A stretch of DNA of 64,000 nucleotides, taken from positions 1 to 64,000 of the forward strand of contig NZ_AP026562.1 of assembly GCF_025997855.1 (NCBI RefSeq). The letters run 5' to 3'. The notes under the pieces were generated by a model, which saw only the letters and a program-made list of their open reading frames with translations, made no database searches and had not been told where the DNA came from. Source of the DNA: Deinococcus aetherius (GTDB lineage Bacteria; Deinococcota; Deinococci; Deinococcales; Deinococcaceae). Of this stretch, positions 41,287 through 49,457 are shown piece by piece (the stretch's first letter is position 1; each line of letters opens with the position of its first letter). The translations under genes were made by a program, and so were the position numbers.

Positions 41287-41784
41287 ATGCACCAGAACCT
41301 CGCCCGCTCCGCCCTCACCCTCGCCCTCACGCTTATCCCGGCGGCCTCGGCCGCTCAGGGCGGCACCCCCGTCAGGGCGCCCATGCTGGGCAGTTGGCTC
41401 TACGGCACCCTCTCGTCCATCGACTACTACGACCGCACGACGAACCGGTGGATGGACGCCAGCGGCGCCTCGGAGATCGTCACCTTCTTCGCGGACGGCC
41501 GTTACGAGCGCACCCGGCTGCTGTCCCTGACGACCTACAGTTGCACCTCCAAGCTCTTCATCTACGAGAAGGGCACGGTGAAGATCGAGGGGGACAAGAT
41601 CACCTACCGCCCCAGCGAGGGCGTGAACAAGGGCTACACCTGCACGCCGTCGAACAGTTGGGAGACGAAGAAGATCAACCCCGAGACCTGGACCTTCGGC
41701 TTCGAGCGCAACGATGCGGGACAGGACGTCATGGTGATGCGGGGCAAGGAGAGCGAACTGCATTACGGCCGCTACCGGCGCTGA
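41287..41784 (+). CDS. Small secreted protein related to domain 2 of the 25064 protein
   Basis: 165 residues with a signal peptide ending PAASAAQ. The mature part (LGSWLYGTLSSIDYYDRTTNRWMDASGAS...) shares with the 25064 protein the order GxW, YY, TTY-CTSKL...EKG.V and GYTC.PS; the two Cys in CTSKL and YTCTPS probably form a disulfide. This is one domain of an uncharacterised secreted family; no function can be given. GGAGG is seven bases before the ATG. It has its own repeat promoter and is followed by an 11-bp stem terminator. Confidence 0.75.
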   Translation: MHQNLARSALTLALTLIPAASAAQGGTPVRAPMLGSWLYGTLSSIDYYDRTTNRWMDASGASEIVTFFADGRYERTRLLSLTTYSCTSKLFIYEKGTVKIEGDKITYRPSEGVNKGYTCTPSNSWETKKINPETWTFGFERNDAGQDVMVMRGKESELHYGRYRR

Positions 41785-41794
41785 GGCCAGGAGG

Positions 41795-41832
41795 GGAGAG
41801 GCGGAGCTGGGTTCGTCCCGTTCCGCCTCTCC
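41795..41832. terminator. Bidirectional terminator between convergent genes
   Basis: GGAGAGGCGGA (41795-41805) pairs perfectly with TCCGCCTCTCC (41822-41832), followed by TGTCTTCGTCT. It lies between the stop of the gene at 41287-41784 and the end of the convergent multicopper oxidase gene. Confidence 0.7.
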
Positions 41833-41887
41833 TGTCTTCGTCTGAAACCGCCTGGGCGAAAGGTGCGGCGGGACCACCTCTTCCGCC

Positions 41888-43210
41888 CTACTCCACCTCG
41901 ACCGTGCCCTTCATGAAGGGGTGCGGCAGGCAGTGGTACGCGAAGGTGCCCTTTTGGGGGAAGGTGACGCTGACCCGGCCGTGGGGTGGCAACTCGTGGT
42001 GGACCTCCTTCCCGTCCACCGTCAGGGCGACGTGGTGGGGCACACTGTCGTGGTTCTCCCAGGTGACGCTCCCGCCCGCCCTGATGTGGACCTGCTCGGG
42101 GGCAAACTCGAAGTTCGAGATGGCGACGACGGCGGAGTCGGCGGCCGTGCTCGACGAGGGCGAAGACGGGTGCCCGTGGTCGTGCGTGGTCTGCGGCGCA
42201 GGCGTCCCATCCGCCCTCAGCGCCGGGCTCCCCACCACGTCGAAGTGCATCCCGCCGGGGTACTCGCCCCGGGTGGTGTTGGCGCCCGCGTTGTGGTCGT
42301 GCCAGGGGAAAGTGCCGTCGCGCCCCTTCACCAGCACGTCGTACCGCTCGCCGGGCAGGATGGGCAGCGTGTCGGCGAGGTACGGCAGGGGCAGGTCGTG
42401 CCCGTCCTTGGCGACCACCAGGAAGGAGGTGCCGTGCAGGTGCAGGCTGTGCGGCTGTGCCCCGAGGTTCAGCAGGCGGACGAGGTGCGTTTCGCCCGCC
42501 GGAATGGACAGCTCGGGAATCAGCGGGTGCGCCTTCCCGTTCACGAGGAAGGTGTCGTAGCTCGGCGTGTAGGGCAGCCGCGCCGGGTCGTGGTGGCTGT
42601 CCCACTCGTCGAGGATCAGGGTGTGTTCCCCCGACCAGACGGGCCTCGCGTCCGGGTCCTCGACGATCAGCGCCCCGTACATACCCATGTCGAGGTGCAC
42701 GTTCGTCTGGAAGTGGCAGTGGTAGGCGTGGGTGCCCGCCTCTTGGGCGACGAACTCGTAGGTGAAGCTCTCCCCGGGCCGGACCTCGCGGCTGAGGTGG
42801 GGCACGCCGTCCATCTCCTGCGCGAGGCTGGTGACGCCGTGCAGGTGCAGGGTGTGGGGCTGGTCGTGGGTGTTCACCAGGGTGATGCGCACCCGCTCGC
42901 CGACCCTCACCCGCAACTCGGGCCCGGGGACGCTGGGCGGCTGGCCCGGAAAGCCGAAGGCCCACTGCTCCACCCGCACGCCGGGGGCGATCTCACTCTC
43001 TATGCGGTGGACCTCCAGCGTGAACTCGCGGACGCCGCGCGTGGCCCGTGAGAGGAGGACGGTGCCCTCGGGCCGGGCCAGGAACTGCTCCACGAGGCCC
43101 GCGCGGGTGGGTGGGGCGGACGCCTCCCCGTGCGCGAGCGCCACGCCGAGCGTCAGGGCCGCCAGTACGCAGGCGAGGGAGAGGGTGCGGGAGGGGCGTG
43201 CCTTGGACAT
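41888..43210 (-). CDS. Multicopper oxidase with a C-terminal plastocyanin-like domain
   Basis: 440 residues, exported (signal peptide ending TLGVALAHG). Two cupredoxin domains carry the usual copper motifs: HTLHLHG, HAYHCHF in the first; HSLHLHG and FPWHDHNAG plus GGMHF in the second. A third domain (about 345-440) has NHDSVPHHV and FAYHCLPHPFMKG, the His, Cys, His, Met set of a type 1 copper plastocyanin/halocyanin. It therefore looks like an oxidase fused to its own electron-transfer domain. The substrate may be a phenol or a metal ion. The gene is leaderless, with TACGCT six bases before the ATG at 43210. Confidence 0.85.
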   Translation of the reverse strand: MSKARPSRTLSLACVLAALTLGVALAHGEASAPPTRAGLVEQFLARPEGTVLLSRATRGVREFTLEVHRIESEIAPGVRVEQWAFGFPGQPPSVPGPELRVRVGERVRITLVNTHDQPHTLHLHGVTSLAQEMDGVPHLSREVRPGESFTYEFVAQEAGTHAYHCHFQTNVHLDMGMYGALIVEDPDARPVWSGEHTLILDEWDSHHDPARLPYTPSYDTFLVNGKAHPLIPELSIPAGETHLVRLLNLGAQPHSLHLHGTSFLVVAKDGHDLPLPYLADTLPILPGERYDVLVKGRDGTFPWHDHNAGANTTRGEYPGGMHFDVVGSPALRADGTPAPQTTHDHGHPSSPSSSTAADSAVVAISNFEFAPEQVHIRAGGSVTWENHDSVPHHVALTVDGKEVHHELPPHGRVSVTFPQKGTFAYHCLPHPFMKGTVEVE

Positions 43211-43216
43211 GGGGGC

Positions 43217-43251
43217 AGCGTAGGAGGCCCGGCATGATTCACCCCTGATTG
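43217..43251 (-). promoter_or_regulatory. Direct-repeat (BTAD-type) promoter of the multicopper oxidase gene
   Basis: Minus strand: heptamers CAATCAG (43251-43245) and GAATCAT (43240-43234), 11-base period, 11 bases, TACGCT (43222-43217), then six bases and the ATG at 43210. Confidence 0.66.
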
Positions 43252-43877
43252 ACGGGGGAAGAGCACCGGAGTCTGAAGCGGGGGCATCGGGCGCACGTCC
43301 CCCGGGTCGGAAACGTCGGGCTCATGGGCCGTGTGCCGTGTGGAGGAAGGGGACGCCCCACCTCCCCGTCCGGTCCGGGTACGATCACGCGTGTCGCTCT
43401 CCCGGGTCGCCCGCCCGCGACGAGACCGGGAGGGTGGAGGACGCCCGGCTGCGCCGGGTCACCCACCGCCCCGCCCTCCAACCGTTCCGCGACCGGCCGG
43501 AGGGTCGGAAGACGGTGTCTCAGCCCTGGAGGCCGGAATCACTGACAGAAGGATTCGGCCGTGAGACAAACCAGGTTCCCGGTCGGGAAGCCGCGCCCGT
43601 CCTGAAGCGTGCTCCGTTCTGCGAGCGGCGGCCCCTCGCGGACGATGAGCACCCGGAGGCGCCGCGGTGCCGGTTCTCCTGCTCACCTGACCGGCCTCAT
43701 GAAAGATTGCCGTGCAACGCCGTGGAAACGGTGCCTCCCTACCCTGTGGTCATCGTTCCTGCGCACCTCCCCTGAGGTGGGACGGGAACGGCGACCGCGT
43801 TCCGGTTCATCTTCCGTTTTCCCCCCGCGCCGGGTCCTCGGCGCGGGGTGCCTGCCCCACCCCGAGGAGGAGCCCTC
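43252..43877. other. 626-base gap without a convincing gene
   Basis: Several ORFs are open here on both strands, but they are Arg/Pro-rich, lack third-position bias and have no ribosome sites. No repeat promoter at the fixed geometry was found for the lipoprotein gene at 43878; its promoter is unidentified. Confidence 0.45.
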
Positions 43878-44687
43878 ATGAGCCAAGGAAAGATCGGCGT
43901 GCTGCTCAGTGTGACCGCCCTGCTGTCCGCCTGTGGAAGTCAGACCGCCGCGCCCGCAGGGGCGCACCCCCCGGCGGACGCGGCGGGGCAATTCGTGGAC
44001 CAGCAACGCCAACTGAGCGAGCAGGGCTTCGTCAAGCTCAGCGAGCAGGCCTTCGTCCGAACCCGGGACCACCGCATCTCCTTCGTCTTCGAGGGCGAGG
44101 CGGGCAGGGCGTCCCTCACCACCTACCTGGAGGGCGAGCTGGGCAGGGTCAGGGCACAGGCGGTGACGCCCGGCTCGGCGGGCTCGGGGCCGGGCGAGCG
44201 GGCCATCACGCAGCTCCTCGCCTCGTTACGTGAGGCCAGCGCCGCGGCGCCCGCGCCGTCCATCACGGCCCTGAAGAAGAAAAGGCCGCCGACGCCGCCC
44301 GCGCCCGCCGTCTGTTCCCTCGACCAGGCGGGGGTGGAAGCTGGCGGGAACGTCGTTGGGCGCAGCATCCTCGGCTCCTACGCGGGAGCCTGCCTGGGGC
44401 CCTCGAACGCGACAAGCTGCTACGCCGCGTCGTACTCGGTGCAGGTCGCGTACGTCGGCAACGACCTTGCCAGTGTCGGGGACTTCTCGGCCTCCTACTC
44501 GGACTACGGCGCCTCGTGCTCCGGGAACTCGTGCGGGTTCCAGGCGGGCCCCTACGGCCCGGGAATGTCCGCGAACGGTTACCCGCGTTCGAACTCCGCG
44601 TACGCGAACGCCTACGTCACCCTCCAGGCGAACCCCTACGTCCCGCCGGTCACGAAGGGGGACTCGTATTCCTTCTGGGGGTGGTGA
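43878..44687 (+). CDS. Lipoprotein with Tyr/Ser/Gly-rich C-terminus
   Basis: 269 residues. Lipobox LLSACGS (Cys near 18). Residues about 50-130 are helical and charged (QFVDQQRQLSEQGFVKLSEQAFVRTRDHRISFVF); a Lys/Pro stretch (LKKKRPPTPPAPAVC) leads to a C-terminal half full of Tyr, Ser, Gly and Asn with four or five Cys (SCYAASYSVQVAYVGNDL...YSDYGASCSGNSCGFQAGPYGPG). This half looks like a cross-linked beta structure on the cell surface. GAGGAGG lies before the ATG. No family recognised; the composition differs from neighbours. Confidence 0.65.
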   Translation: MSQGKIGVLLSVTALLSACGSQTAAPAGAHPPADAAGQFVDQQRQLSEQGFVKLSEQAFVRTRDHRISFVFEGEAGRASLTTYLEGELGRVRAQAVTPGSAGSGPGERAITQLLASLREASAAAPAPSITALKKKRPPTPPAPAVCSLDQAGVEAGGNVVGRSILGSYAGACLGPSNATSCYAASYSVQVAYVGNDLASVGDFSASYSDYGASCSGNSCGFQAGPYGPGMSANGYPRSNSAYANAYVTLQANPYVPPVTKGDSYSFWGW

Positions 44688-44712
44688 CTGACCGGGTGTC
44701 GGGCAGGGGAGC

Positions 44713-44728
44713 GGTGCCGGGAGGCACC
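44713..44728 (+). terminator. Short hairpin after the lipoprotein gene
   Basis: GGTGCC (44713-44718), GGGA loop, GGCACC (44723-44728), 26 bases after the stop. No T-run; weak. Confidence 0.3.
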
Positions 44729-44773
44729 CGGGTGACCGGTGTACCCCCGAGGCGCCGTCCTCGGGAGGAATGA

Positions 44774-45579
44774 ATGTTCAAGTCGTTGATGTCGCGTGCT
44801 CCCATCGCCGTCGCCGGGCTTTCCCTGTTGCCGATGTTGACCCTGGCCTCGTCCGTCACGCCCGTGACGGCGGTGCCGAACACCGTGAACGGCCGGGGGG
44901 TGGACGAACGCGGCCGCCCCGTGTCCGGCGTCAAGCTCCTGATCGAACCCGCCCTGTTCTCGGGGCTGATCACCACCACGACCGACGCCCAGGGCCACTA
45001 TCTATCAGTTGAACTCAACCCGGCGGTCAATTCCTGCACCGTCTCCGCCTATAAGGAACTCAGGTACCACGGGCAGCGTTCCTGCGTTTGCATGGCTGGT
45101 GATCCCCACGGCGACCATGACGCGTTCAATGCCGGGAGCGGGGTGACCCGCACCTTCATCTGGAAGATTCGCGGCGAGTCCGATCAGCCGACCGGCTCTG
45201 GCGGGGACCAGACCTAGGGCGGGTCGGTCCGCTTCGAAACGTCGTCCTCCGGGGAGGGGAGCCTGGAGGACCGGTCGGCGCGAGTTCAGGTCACCCTGGT
45301 GCCCGAGGGCCCCCTCATCGACGGAGGCGCGGGCAAGACGATCACGCGGACGGTGAGCCTCGACTGAGCCTCGACGAGGGCCTGGACGACATCCCGGTGG
45401 GCTACTCCCGGAGGATGGCCGCCTTGGTGGACGAGGGGGGAACGAAAACGCCGCTCCGGCTGGGAACACGGGGCTTCGGGTAGGGGCTGTCGGCCTCGAC
45501 CGGGCTGCTCTTCAGGGGATACGCCTCGTGCGGGCATAGCGGCACCTTCGTCCAGACCCCCGTCTGGACGACCCGGTAG
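44774..45579 (+). pseudogene. Decayed secreted CarboxypepD_reg-like protein
   Basis: A signal peptide and a carboxypeptidase-regulatory-like domain (VNGRGVDERGRPVSGVKLLI...TTTTDAQGHYLSVEL) are intact, giving 147 codons to a TAG at 45215. The frame continues past the TAG as GGSVRFETSSSGEGSLEDRS...VTLVPEGPLIDGGAG, which matches the protein at 50623 (FTLTPAGPLIDGFRGQ), to a TGA at 45365. The homology continues in another frame (GLDDIPVGYSRRM...) through a second TAG at 45481 to 45577. Two nonsense codons and a frameshift make it a pseudogene; the first part may still be secreted as a 147-residue product. Confidence 0.65.
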
Positions 45580-45797
45580 TCCCAGCAACCATTCGACTGC
45601 GCTGGTTCGGCCTTCGAGCGCGTTCCTGGGGTTCCAGGAGTGAACAGTGAACGTCCAAGCTCCCTCACCCCACGAGGGCCCTCAGGGGCCGCGCGTCAGT
45701 CTGGTCCTGGGCGCCACCGGAGGCGAGACCGCCGCCCTCGCCCGGCACGGTCGGCCCGCACACCTTCACGAGGACGCCAGCCCCCATACGCCACCGG

Positions 45798-45832
45798 ACA
45801 CCATGCCGGAATCATCCGCTCGCCGCTACCGT
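45798..45832 (+). promoter_or_regulatory. Direct-repeat (BTAD-type) promoter of the 45839 gene
   Basis: Heptamers ACACCAT (45798-45804) and GAATCAT (45809-45815), 11-base period, 11 bases, TACCGT (45827-45832), then six bases and the ATG at 45839 (leaderless). Confidence 0.62.
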
Positions 45833-45838
45833 GCGGGC

Positions 45839-46057
45839 ATGGACGTCCTGATCGACCTCGGTCTTCGCGCAGTCTTCCTCGCGCTCACCTGGCCCCTGAC
45901 CCGTGGACTGCTGTTCATTCTGGTGGCGCTGTATGGGGTGGGAGACGGCTGGCCCGGGTGGCTGTCCGGGCTCTGCGGGGTGCTGGGTCTCGCCTTCTGG
46001 GCGGCGGCGCTGTGGCGGTGGTGGCGAGACCGGACGCGCGGCCTGCGCCCTCGTTGA
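45839..46057 (+). CDS. Small membrane protein with two helices
   Basis: 72 residues: MDVLIDLGLRAVFLALTWPL, a second hydrophobic segment around LLFILVALYGVGDGWPGWLSGLCGVLGLAFWAAALW, and a basic tail RWWRDRTRGLRPR that should stay inside. No family recognised. No ribosome site precedes the ATG, but the -10 element TACCGT lies exactly six bases upstream, so the gene is leaderless and the start is fixed by the promoter. An in-frame longer ORF from 45647 would run through that promoter and is rejected. Confidence 0.6.
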   Translation: MDVLIDLGLRAVFLALTWPLTRGLLFILVALYGVGDGWPGWLSGLCGVLGLAFWAAALWRWWRDRTRGLRPR

Positions 46058-46067
46058 AGGGAACGGG

Positions 46068-46103
46068 GGCTGGGGCTCTCCGGGACCACCCCTCGGCCCA
46101 GCC
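46068..46103. terminator. Hairpin between convergent genes
   Basis: GGCTGGG (46068-46074) pairs with CCCAGCC (46097-46103), between the stop at 46057 (plus) and 46158 (minus). The loop is long (22 bases), no T-run. Confidence 0.4.
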
Positions 46104-46157
46104 ACAGGAACCGCACCAGCCCCCCGGCCAGCGCGCTCGGGGGTCTTCGGGTCGGGG

Positions 46158-48263
46158 TCAGCGTTCGCGCCAGTAGGAGACTGCCGCCGCCACGCCGAAC
46201 TCCTGCTCGATCTTGCCCTCCCACAGGCCGGTGGAGGCGTCCGGCCCCGCCCCCAGCGAGCCCTTGAGTTCCACGCGCATCCCGGCGTCCTGAATGCCGT
46301 CCGTGCTGAATTTGATGTACACGCCCTCCTTTGCCCCGACGCCGCCCGTGGCGGGCACCCCCTTGGGCAGCTTGAGTTCGGCCTTCACCCCGCTGAACAG
46401 GGTCGCGTTGCCGTTCCAGTCCAGGCTCGCCGAGGCGAAGCCGCCCAGCCAGTCCGTGCCCATCAGCGACGATGTGGAAAGTTCGATGTCGATCTTCTTG
46501 CAGCTCAGCGACCAGCTCAGGCCCAGCCCCTGCCCCTTCAGGGCCGCCGAGGGCACCTTGGACTTGAGTTTCACGCTGGACAGCACGCCGCCGCAGGGAT
46601 CCGTGTCGAGGGTGGGCAACTCGGCGAGGTCGAGGGGCACGTTCGGCACCTGCTTGTTGCAGCTCAGGGGAAACACGTCGCTGATGAGAATCGCGCCGTA
46701 GACAACGGGCCCGTAGAACGATGCCTTGGCGGACGCCTCGATGGCGGCGCGTTTCGCCGCCCGCACCCGGGGATCGGGGATGTTGGCGGCGAGCGCGGTC
46801 TCGAACTTCACCCGCGCCGACACGAAGCGCGCCATCGCCTGCTCCTGGGCCTTCACGTAGGGGCGCCGCGCGTCCATGTAGGTCTGGTAAGCGTCGTCGT
46901 AGACCCGGTCCACATCCTCACAGGTGTGCGGCACTCCGGCCAGACGCTTCATCCGCGCCTCGATGGTCGCGTTGCGCGTGTCGGCCAGCGGGTGAAACGC
47001 CTTGTTCAGAGCGTAGTGCGCCGCGTAGGCGGACTGGTACGCGGGCCAGACCTCGGGCTCGTAGACCGAGGTGGTGATGGCCCCGTTGACCAGCTTGAAC
47101 CAACGCTGTTCGCCGGGGTCGAGCACCTGCGAGAGATTGACGGCGGCCGCGCGGGCCTGCAAGCCGTTCAGGACCCCGCGCCCCTCCCGCTCCAGCGCCT
47201 CGTACTTCGGGTGCAGTGAGATCGCCTCGCGGCGGTCACGCGGCAGCCTGAGCTGCGGCAGGTCGAAGGTCGCCCCGCGCGACAGGTCGAACATGGTCCT
47301 CGCCGAGCGGCGCGTGGACGCCTGCTCGCGCGGCTTGAGGGCGTCGCCGTGCGTGCCGGGCGTGTCCTCCGTGAGGATGAGATCACTGCCCTCGGGCACG
47401 ACGGTGCGGCGCAGGGCGGTTCGCAGTTCGCGCGTCGCCCCGGCCACGTCCCCGCTGCACAGCAGGGCCTTGGAGAGATTCATCCTGGCTTCCGAGAGGT
47501 CGGGCGCGAGCGAGAGGGCCTGCTTGAGGGGAGCCTGCGCCTCGCTCCAGCGTCCCAGCCCCAGGAAGGCGTGTCCCCGGTTCGTCAGCGCGATAGCCTG
47601 TCCCGGCACACCGCCGGGCGAGGGGAGCTTGCCGCCCAGTTCCGCCGCCCGGTCGAGCACCGCGATGGCCTCGCGCGGCAGGCCCGCCAGCGTCAGCACC
47701 CCTGCGAGGTTCACCAGGGTCATCACGTCCTTGGGTCTGGCGCGGTGCCCGGCCAGCAGCAGGGCGAGGGCCGCCCGGGGCCGCTCCGCCGCCAGCGCCG
47801 CCGCCACGTCCGACGAGGTGCCGCCCGTCGCCTTCTTGCCCGCTGCCCCGACCAACTTTTCTGCCGTCCCCATCGCCGCCTCGAAGGTCATCGCGCCCTT
47901 CTCGCGGCGAACGGGCAGGGGCAGCACCTTCGTCCCCTTCGCCTTCTGCTCGCGCAGCATGGTGAGGGAGCGTTCCAGGCCCGCGCGGGCGGGGTCGCCC
48001 GGCTTGAGGGGGGCGAGGGTCGTCTCCAGCGCCTTGATCGCCTCGTCGATGTTCAGGCCGCCCGCAGGTGCCAAGCCCGGCGTCATGTGGTCGCGCACGG
48101 CGGGCCTACACGCCTCCGTGCTCAGCTTCGAGACCTGGGCGCGCATCTCGGCCTCGGGGCCCAGCACCGTCTGGTCGCTGAGGGATACCCATCCCCCGGC
48201 GGCCAGGGCGGAGGGGGCGAGGAGAGCGGCGGCGAGGGGGAGCAGGCGGTGAAGTCTCTTCAT
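46158..48263 (-). CDS. Exported TPR-repeat protein
   Basis: 701 residues with a signal peptide (MKRLHRLLPLAAALLAPSALAAGG). TPR-like repeats lie in residues about 180-300 (PKDVMTLVNLAGVLTLAGLPREAIAVLDRAAEL, AIALTNRGHAFLGLGRWSEAQAPLKQALSL, SEARMNLSKALLCSGDVAGATRELRTAL), a protein-binding solenoid. The middle is helical and charged. The last 180 residues have four Cys and beta strands (LPSFPLSCNKQ-type, KLKSKVPSAALKGQGLGLSWSLSC, GVYIKFSTDGIQD). The family is unknown. The ATG is preceded by no ribosome site, but CACCCT lies six bases before it in the shared promoter geometry, so it is probably leaderless. Confidence 0.72.
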   Translation of the reverse strand: MKRLHRLLPLAAALLAPSALAAGGWVSLSDQTVLGPEAEMRAQVSKLSTEACRPAVRDHMTPGLAPAGGLNIDEAIKALETTLAPLKPGDPARAGLERSLTMLREQKAKGTKVLPLPVRREKGAMTFEAAMGTAEKLVGAAGKKATGGTSSDVAAALAAERPRAALALLLAGHRARPKDVMTLVNLAGVLTLAGLPREAIAVLDRAAELGGKLPSPGGVPGQAIALTNRGHAFLGLGRWSEAQAPLKQALSLAPDLSEARMNLSKALLCSGDVAGATRELRTALRRTVVPEGSDLILTEDTPGTHGDALKPREQASTRRSARTMFDLSRGATFDLPQLRLPRDRREAISLHPKYEALEREGRGVLNGLQARAAAVNLSQVLDPGEQRWFKLVNGAITTSVYEPEVWPAYQSAYAAHYALNKAFHPLADTRNATIEARMKRLAGVPHTCEDVDRVYDDAYQTYMDARRPYVKAQEQAMARFVSARVKFETALAANIPDPRVRAAKRAAIEASAKASFYGPVVYGAILISDVFPLSCNKQVPNVPLDLAELPTLDTDPCGGVLSSVKLKSKVPSAALKGQGLGLSWSLSCKKIDIELSTSSLMGTDWLGGFASASLDWNGNATLFSGVKAELKLPKGVPATGGVGAKEGVYIKFSTDGIQDAGMRVELKGSLGAGPDASTGLWEGKIEQEFGVAAAVSYWRER

Positions 48264-48269
48264 GTCCGC

Positions 48270-48304
48270 AGGGTGACGCGGGGAGGATGATGGCCGGATG
48301 GTGG
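48270..48304 (-). promoter_or_regulatory. Direct-repeat (BTAD-type) promoter of the TPR gene
   Basis: Minus strand: heptamers CCACCAT (48304-48298) and CCATCAT (48293-48287), 11-base period, 11 bases, CACCCT (48275-48270), then six bases and the ATG at 48263. Confidence 0.55.
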
Positions 48305-48328
48305 AGTGAGAGGTCGACACTGACAAGG

Positions 48329-48350
48329 AAAAACCGCCCCGAGGGGGCGG
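48329..48350 (-). terminator. Rho-independent terminator of the 48374 gene
   Basis: CCGCCCC-GAG-GGGGCGG (48334-48350) forms a perfect 7-bp stem and is followed on the minus strand by TTTTTCC (48333-48327), 23 bases after the stop. It is the clearest intrinsic terminator in the window. Confidence 0.8.
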
Positions 48351-48373
48351 CCTGTCGGGGAAGGCTGGAACGC

Positions 48374-49129
48374 TCAGGGGTTTTTCCAGAACAGTTCCAG
48401 CGTGGGGCCGTAGTGGCTATCCGGCAGGAAGCGGGCCAGGGCGCGGGTGACGTAGCTGGGATTGTCGCGCGTGGCGATCAGCAGTTGCTCTCTCGCGCCG
48501 CCGCGCACGTGGCTGGCCGTCACGTGGTACTGGCCCAGGGGAATGTCCGGCAGGCCGAAGCCGAAGGGATACTGGACGGTAAAGGCCTCGGTGCTCCTTG
48601 CGGCGTTCGGGCCGTCGGGCGTGAAGGTGACTTCCAGGGTGCTGTAGTCGATTTCCACATCCGAATTGCCGATGGAGGCGAAGACCTTGCCCTTGGGGGC
48701 GTCCCCGGCCCGGTACACGAAGTCACGCACCGCGCCCTGGCTTCCCGCAAACGGGGTGTCGATCTCGGGCGCCAGGCGCACCTGGAAGTCCTCTCCACCG
48801 AAGGTCAGGGTCATGGAGGCGGAGATGTCCCAGGAGCCGAGTTGCTGGGGCAGCGCGATGTTGTACCGCCCCTGAGCGTCTGTTTTCGCCGTGCCGTAGG
48901 AGACCGTCACCGTGTGCGAGGCCGTGACCTCCACCCCGGCGAGCGGCTCGCCGTCTTCAGTCAGGATGCGGCCCGTGACGGTGTACGCGCCGGGGGTGGG
49001 CGGGGGCTGCCCCGGGGTGGGGGCGGTGGGGCTGGGCGGGGTGGGGGCGGGCGGGCTGGACTCACCGCCGCCGCAGGCGGACAGGGTCGAGACGGCGAGG
49101 GCGAGCAGCAGCAGTCGGGCGGTGTTCAT
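48374..49129 (-). CDS. Secreted CarboxypepD_reg-like lipoprotein (family B)
   Basis: 251 residues. Lipobox STLSACGG, a Pro-rich linker, then a carboxypeptidase-regulatory-like Ig domain (YTVTGRILTEDGEPLAGVEVTASH...TDAQGRYNIALP). The second half has GAVRDFVYRAG, VTFTPDGPNAARSTEAF, LPDIPLGQYHVTASH and DSHYGPTLELFWKNP. The whole is shared with the protein at 49536 (about half of the residues by eye) and more distantly with 50623 and the pseudogene at 44774. Surface-anchored through Cys; no enzyme motif. It is divergent from 49536 and has its own repeat promoter and terminator. Confidence 0.78.
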   Translation of the reverse strand: MNTARLLLLALAVSTLSACGGGESSPPAPTPPSPTAPTPGQPPPTPGAYTVTGRILTEDGEPLAGVEVTASHTVTVSYGTAKTDAQGRYNIALPQQLGSWDISASMTLTFGGEDFQVRLAPEIDTPFAGSQGAVRDFVYRAGDAPKGKVFASIGNSDVEIDYSTLEVTFTPDGPNAARSTEAFTVQYPFGFGLPDIPLGQYHVTASHVRGGAREQLLIATRDNPSYVTRALARFLPDSHYGPTLELFWKNP

Positions 49130-49176
49130 GGCATTCCTCCTGGGGCGGCGGTCGGCGCGCCGCTTTCAGTGACCGG

Positions 49177-49211
49177 AGCGTAGGAGGGGGCCCGTGATAG
49201 GCGGATGGTGC
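49177..49211 (-). promoter_or_regulatory. Direct-repeat (BTAD-type) promoter of the 49129 gene
   Basis: Minus strand: heptamers GCACCAT (49211-49205) and CTATCAC (49200-49194), 11-base period, 11 bases, TACGCT (49182-49177). The leader is about 40 bases with AGGAGGAATGCC before the ATG. Confidence 0.6.
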
Positions 49212-49457
49212 CGGTTGCGCGCCCCTTCCGCCACGGGAGAAAAGGTCCCGGCTGGAGTGAAACGTCCGCCCTTTTGCCGCTGGGGCGTCACCCCAGAAAC
49301 ACGGTCTACCCCGAGCGGGACGCAGGGCCCAGTGGGGCGTGGTGGAGAGGCACCGCAGCGTGCCGTGTGGCCGCGTTCCTCCGGCCAGCGCCCGGTAAGG
49401 CCGGTTCATTCAGGAGAGGAGGCGAGGCTTTCCGCCTCCCCCTCTCCCGCCCCGTGG

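Noticed and set aside
43252..43877. Small ORFs in the gap before the lipoprotein gene
   Set aside because: No third-position bias, no ribosome sites, Arg/Pro-rich products on both strands.
45647..46057. 136-codon version of the small membrane protein
   Set aside because: The extra N-terminus is Pro/His-rich, without ribosome site, and would run through the repeat promoter and -10 element at 45798-45832.
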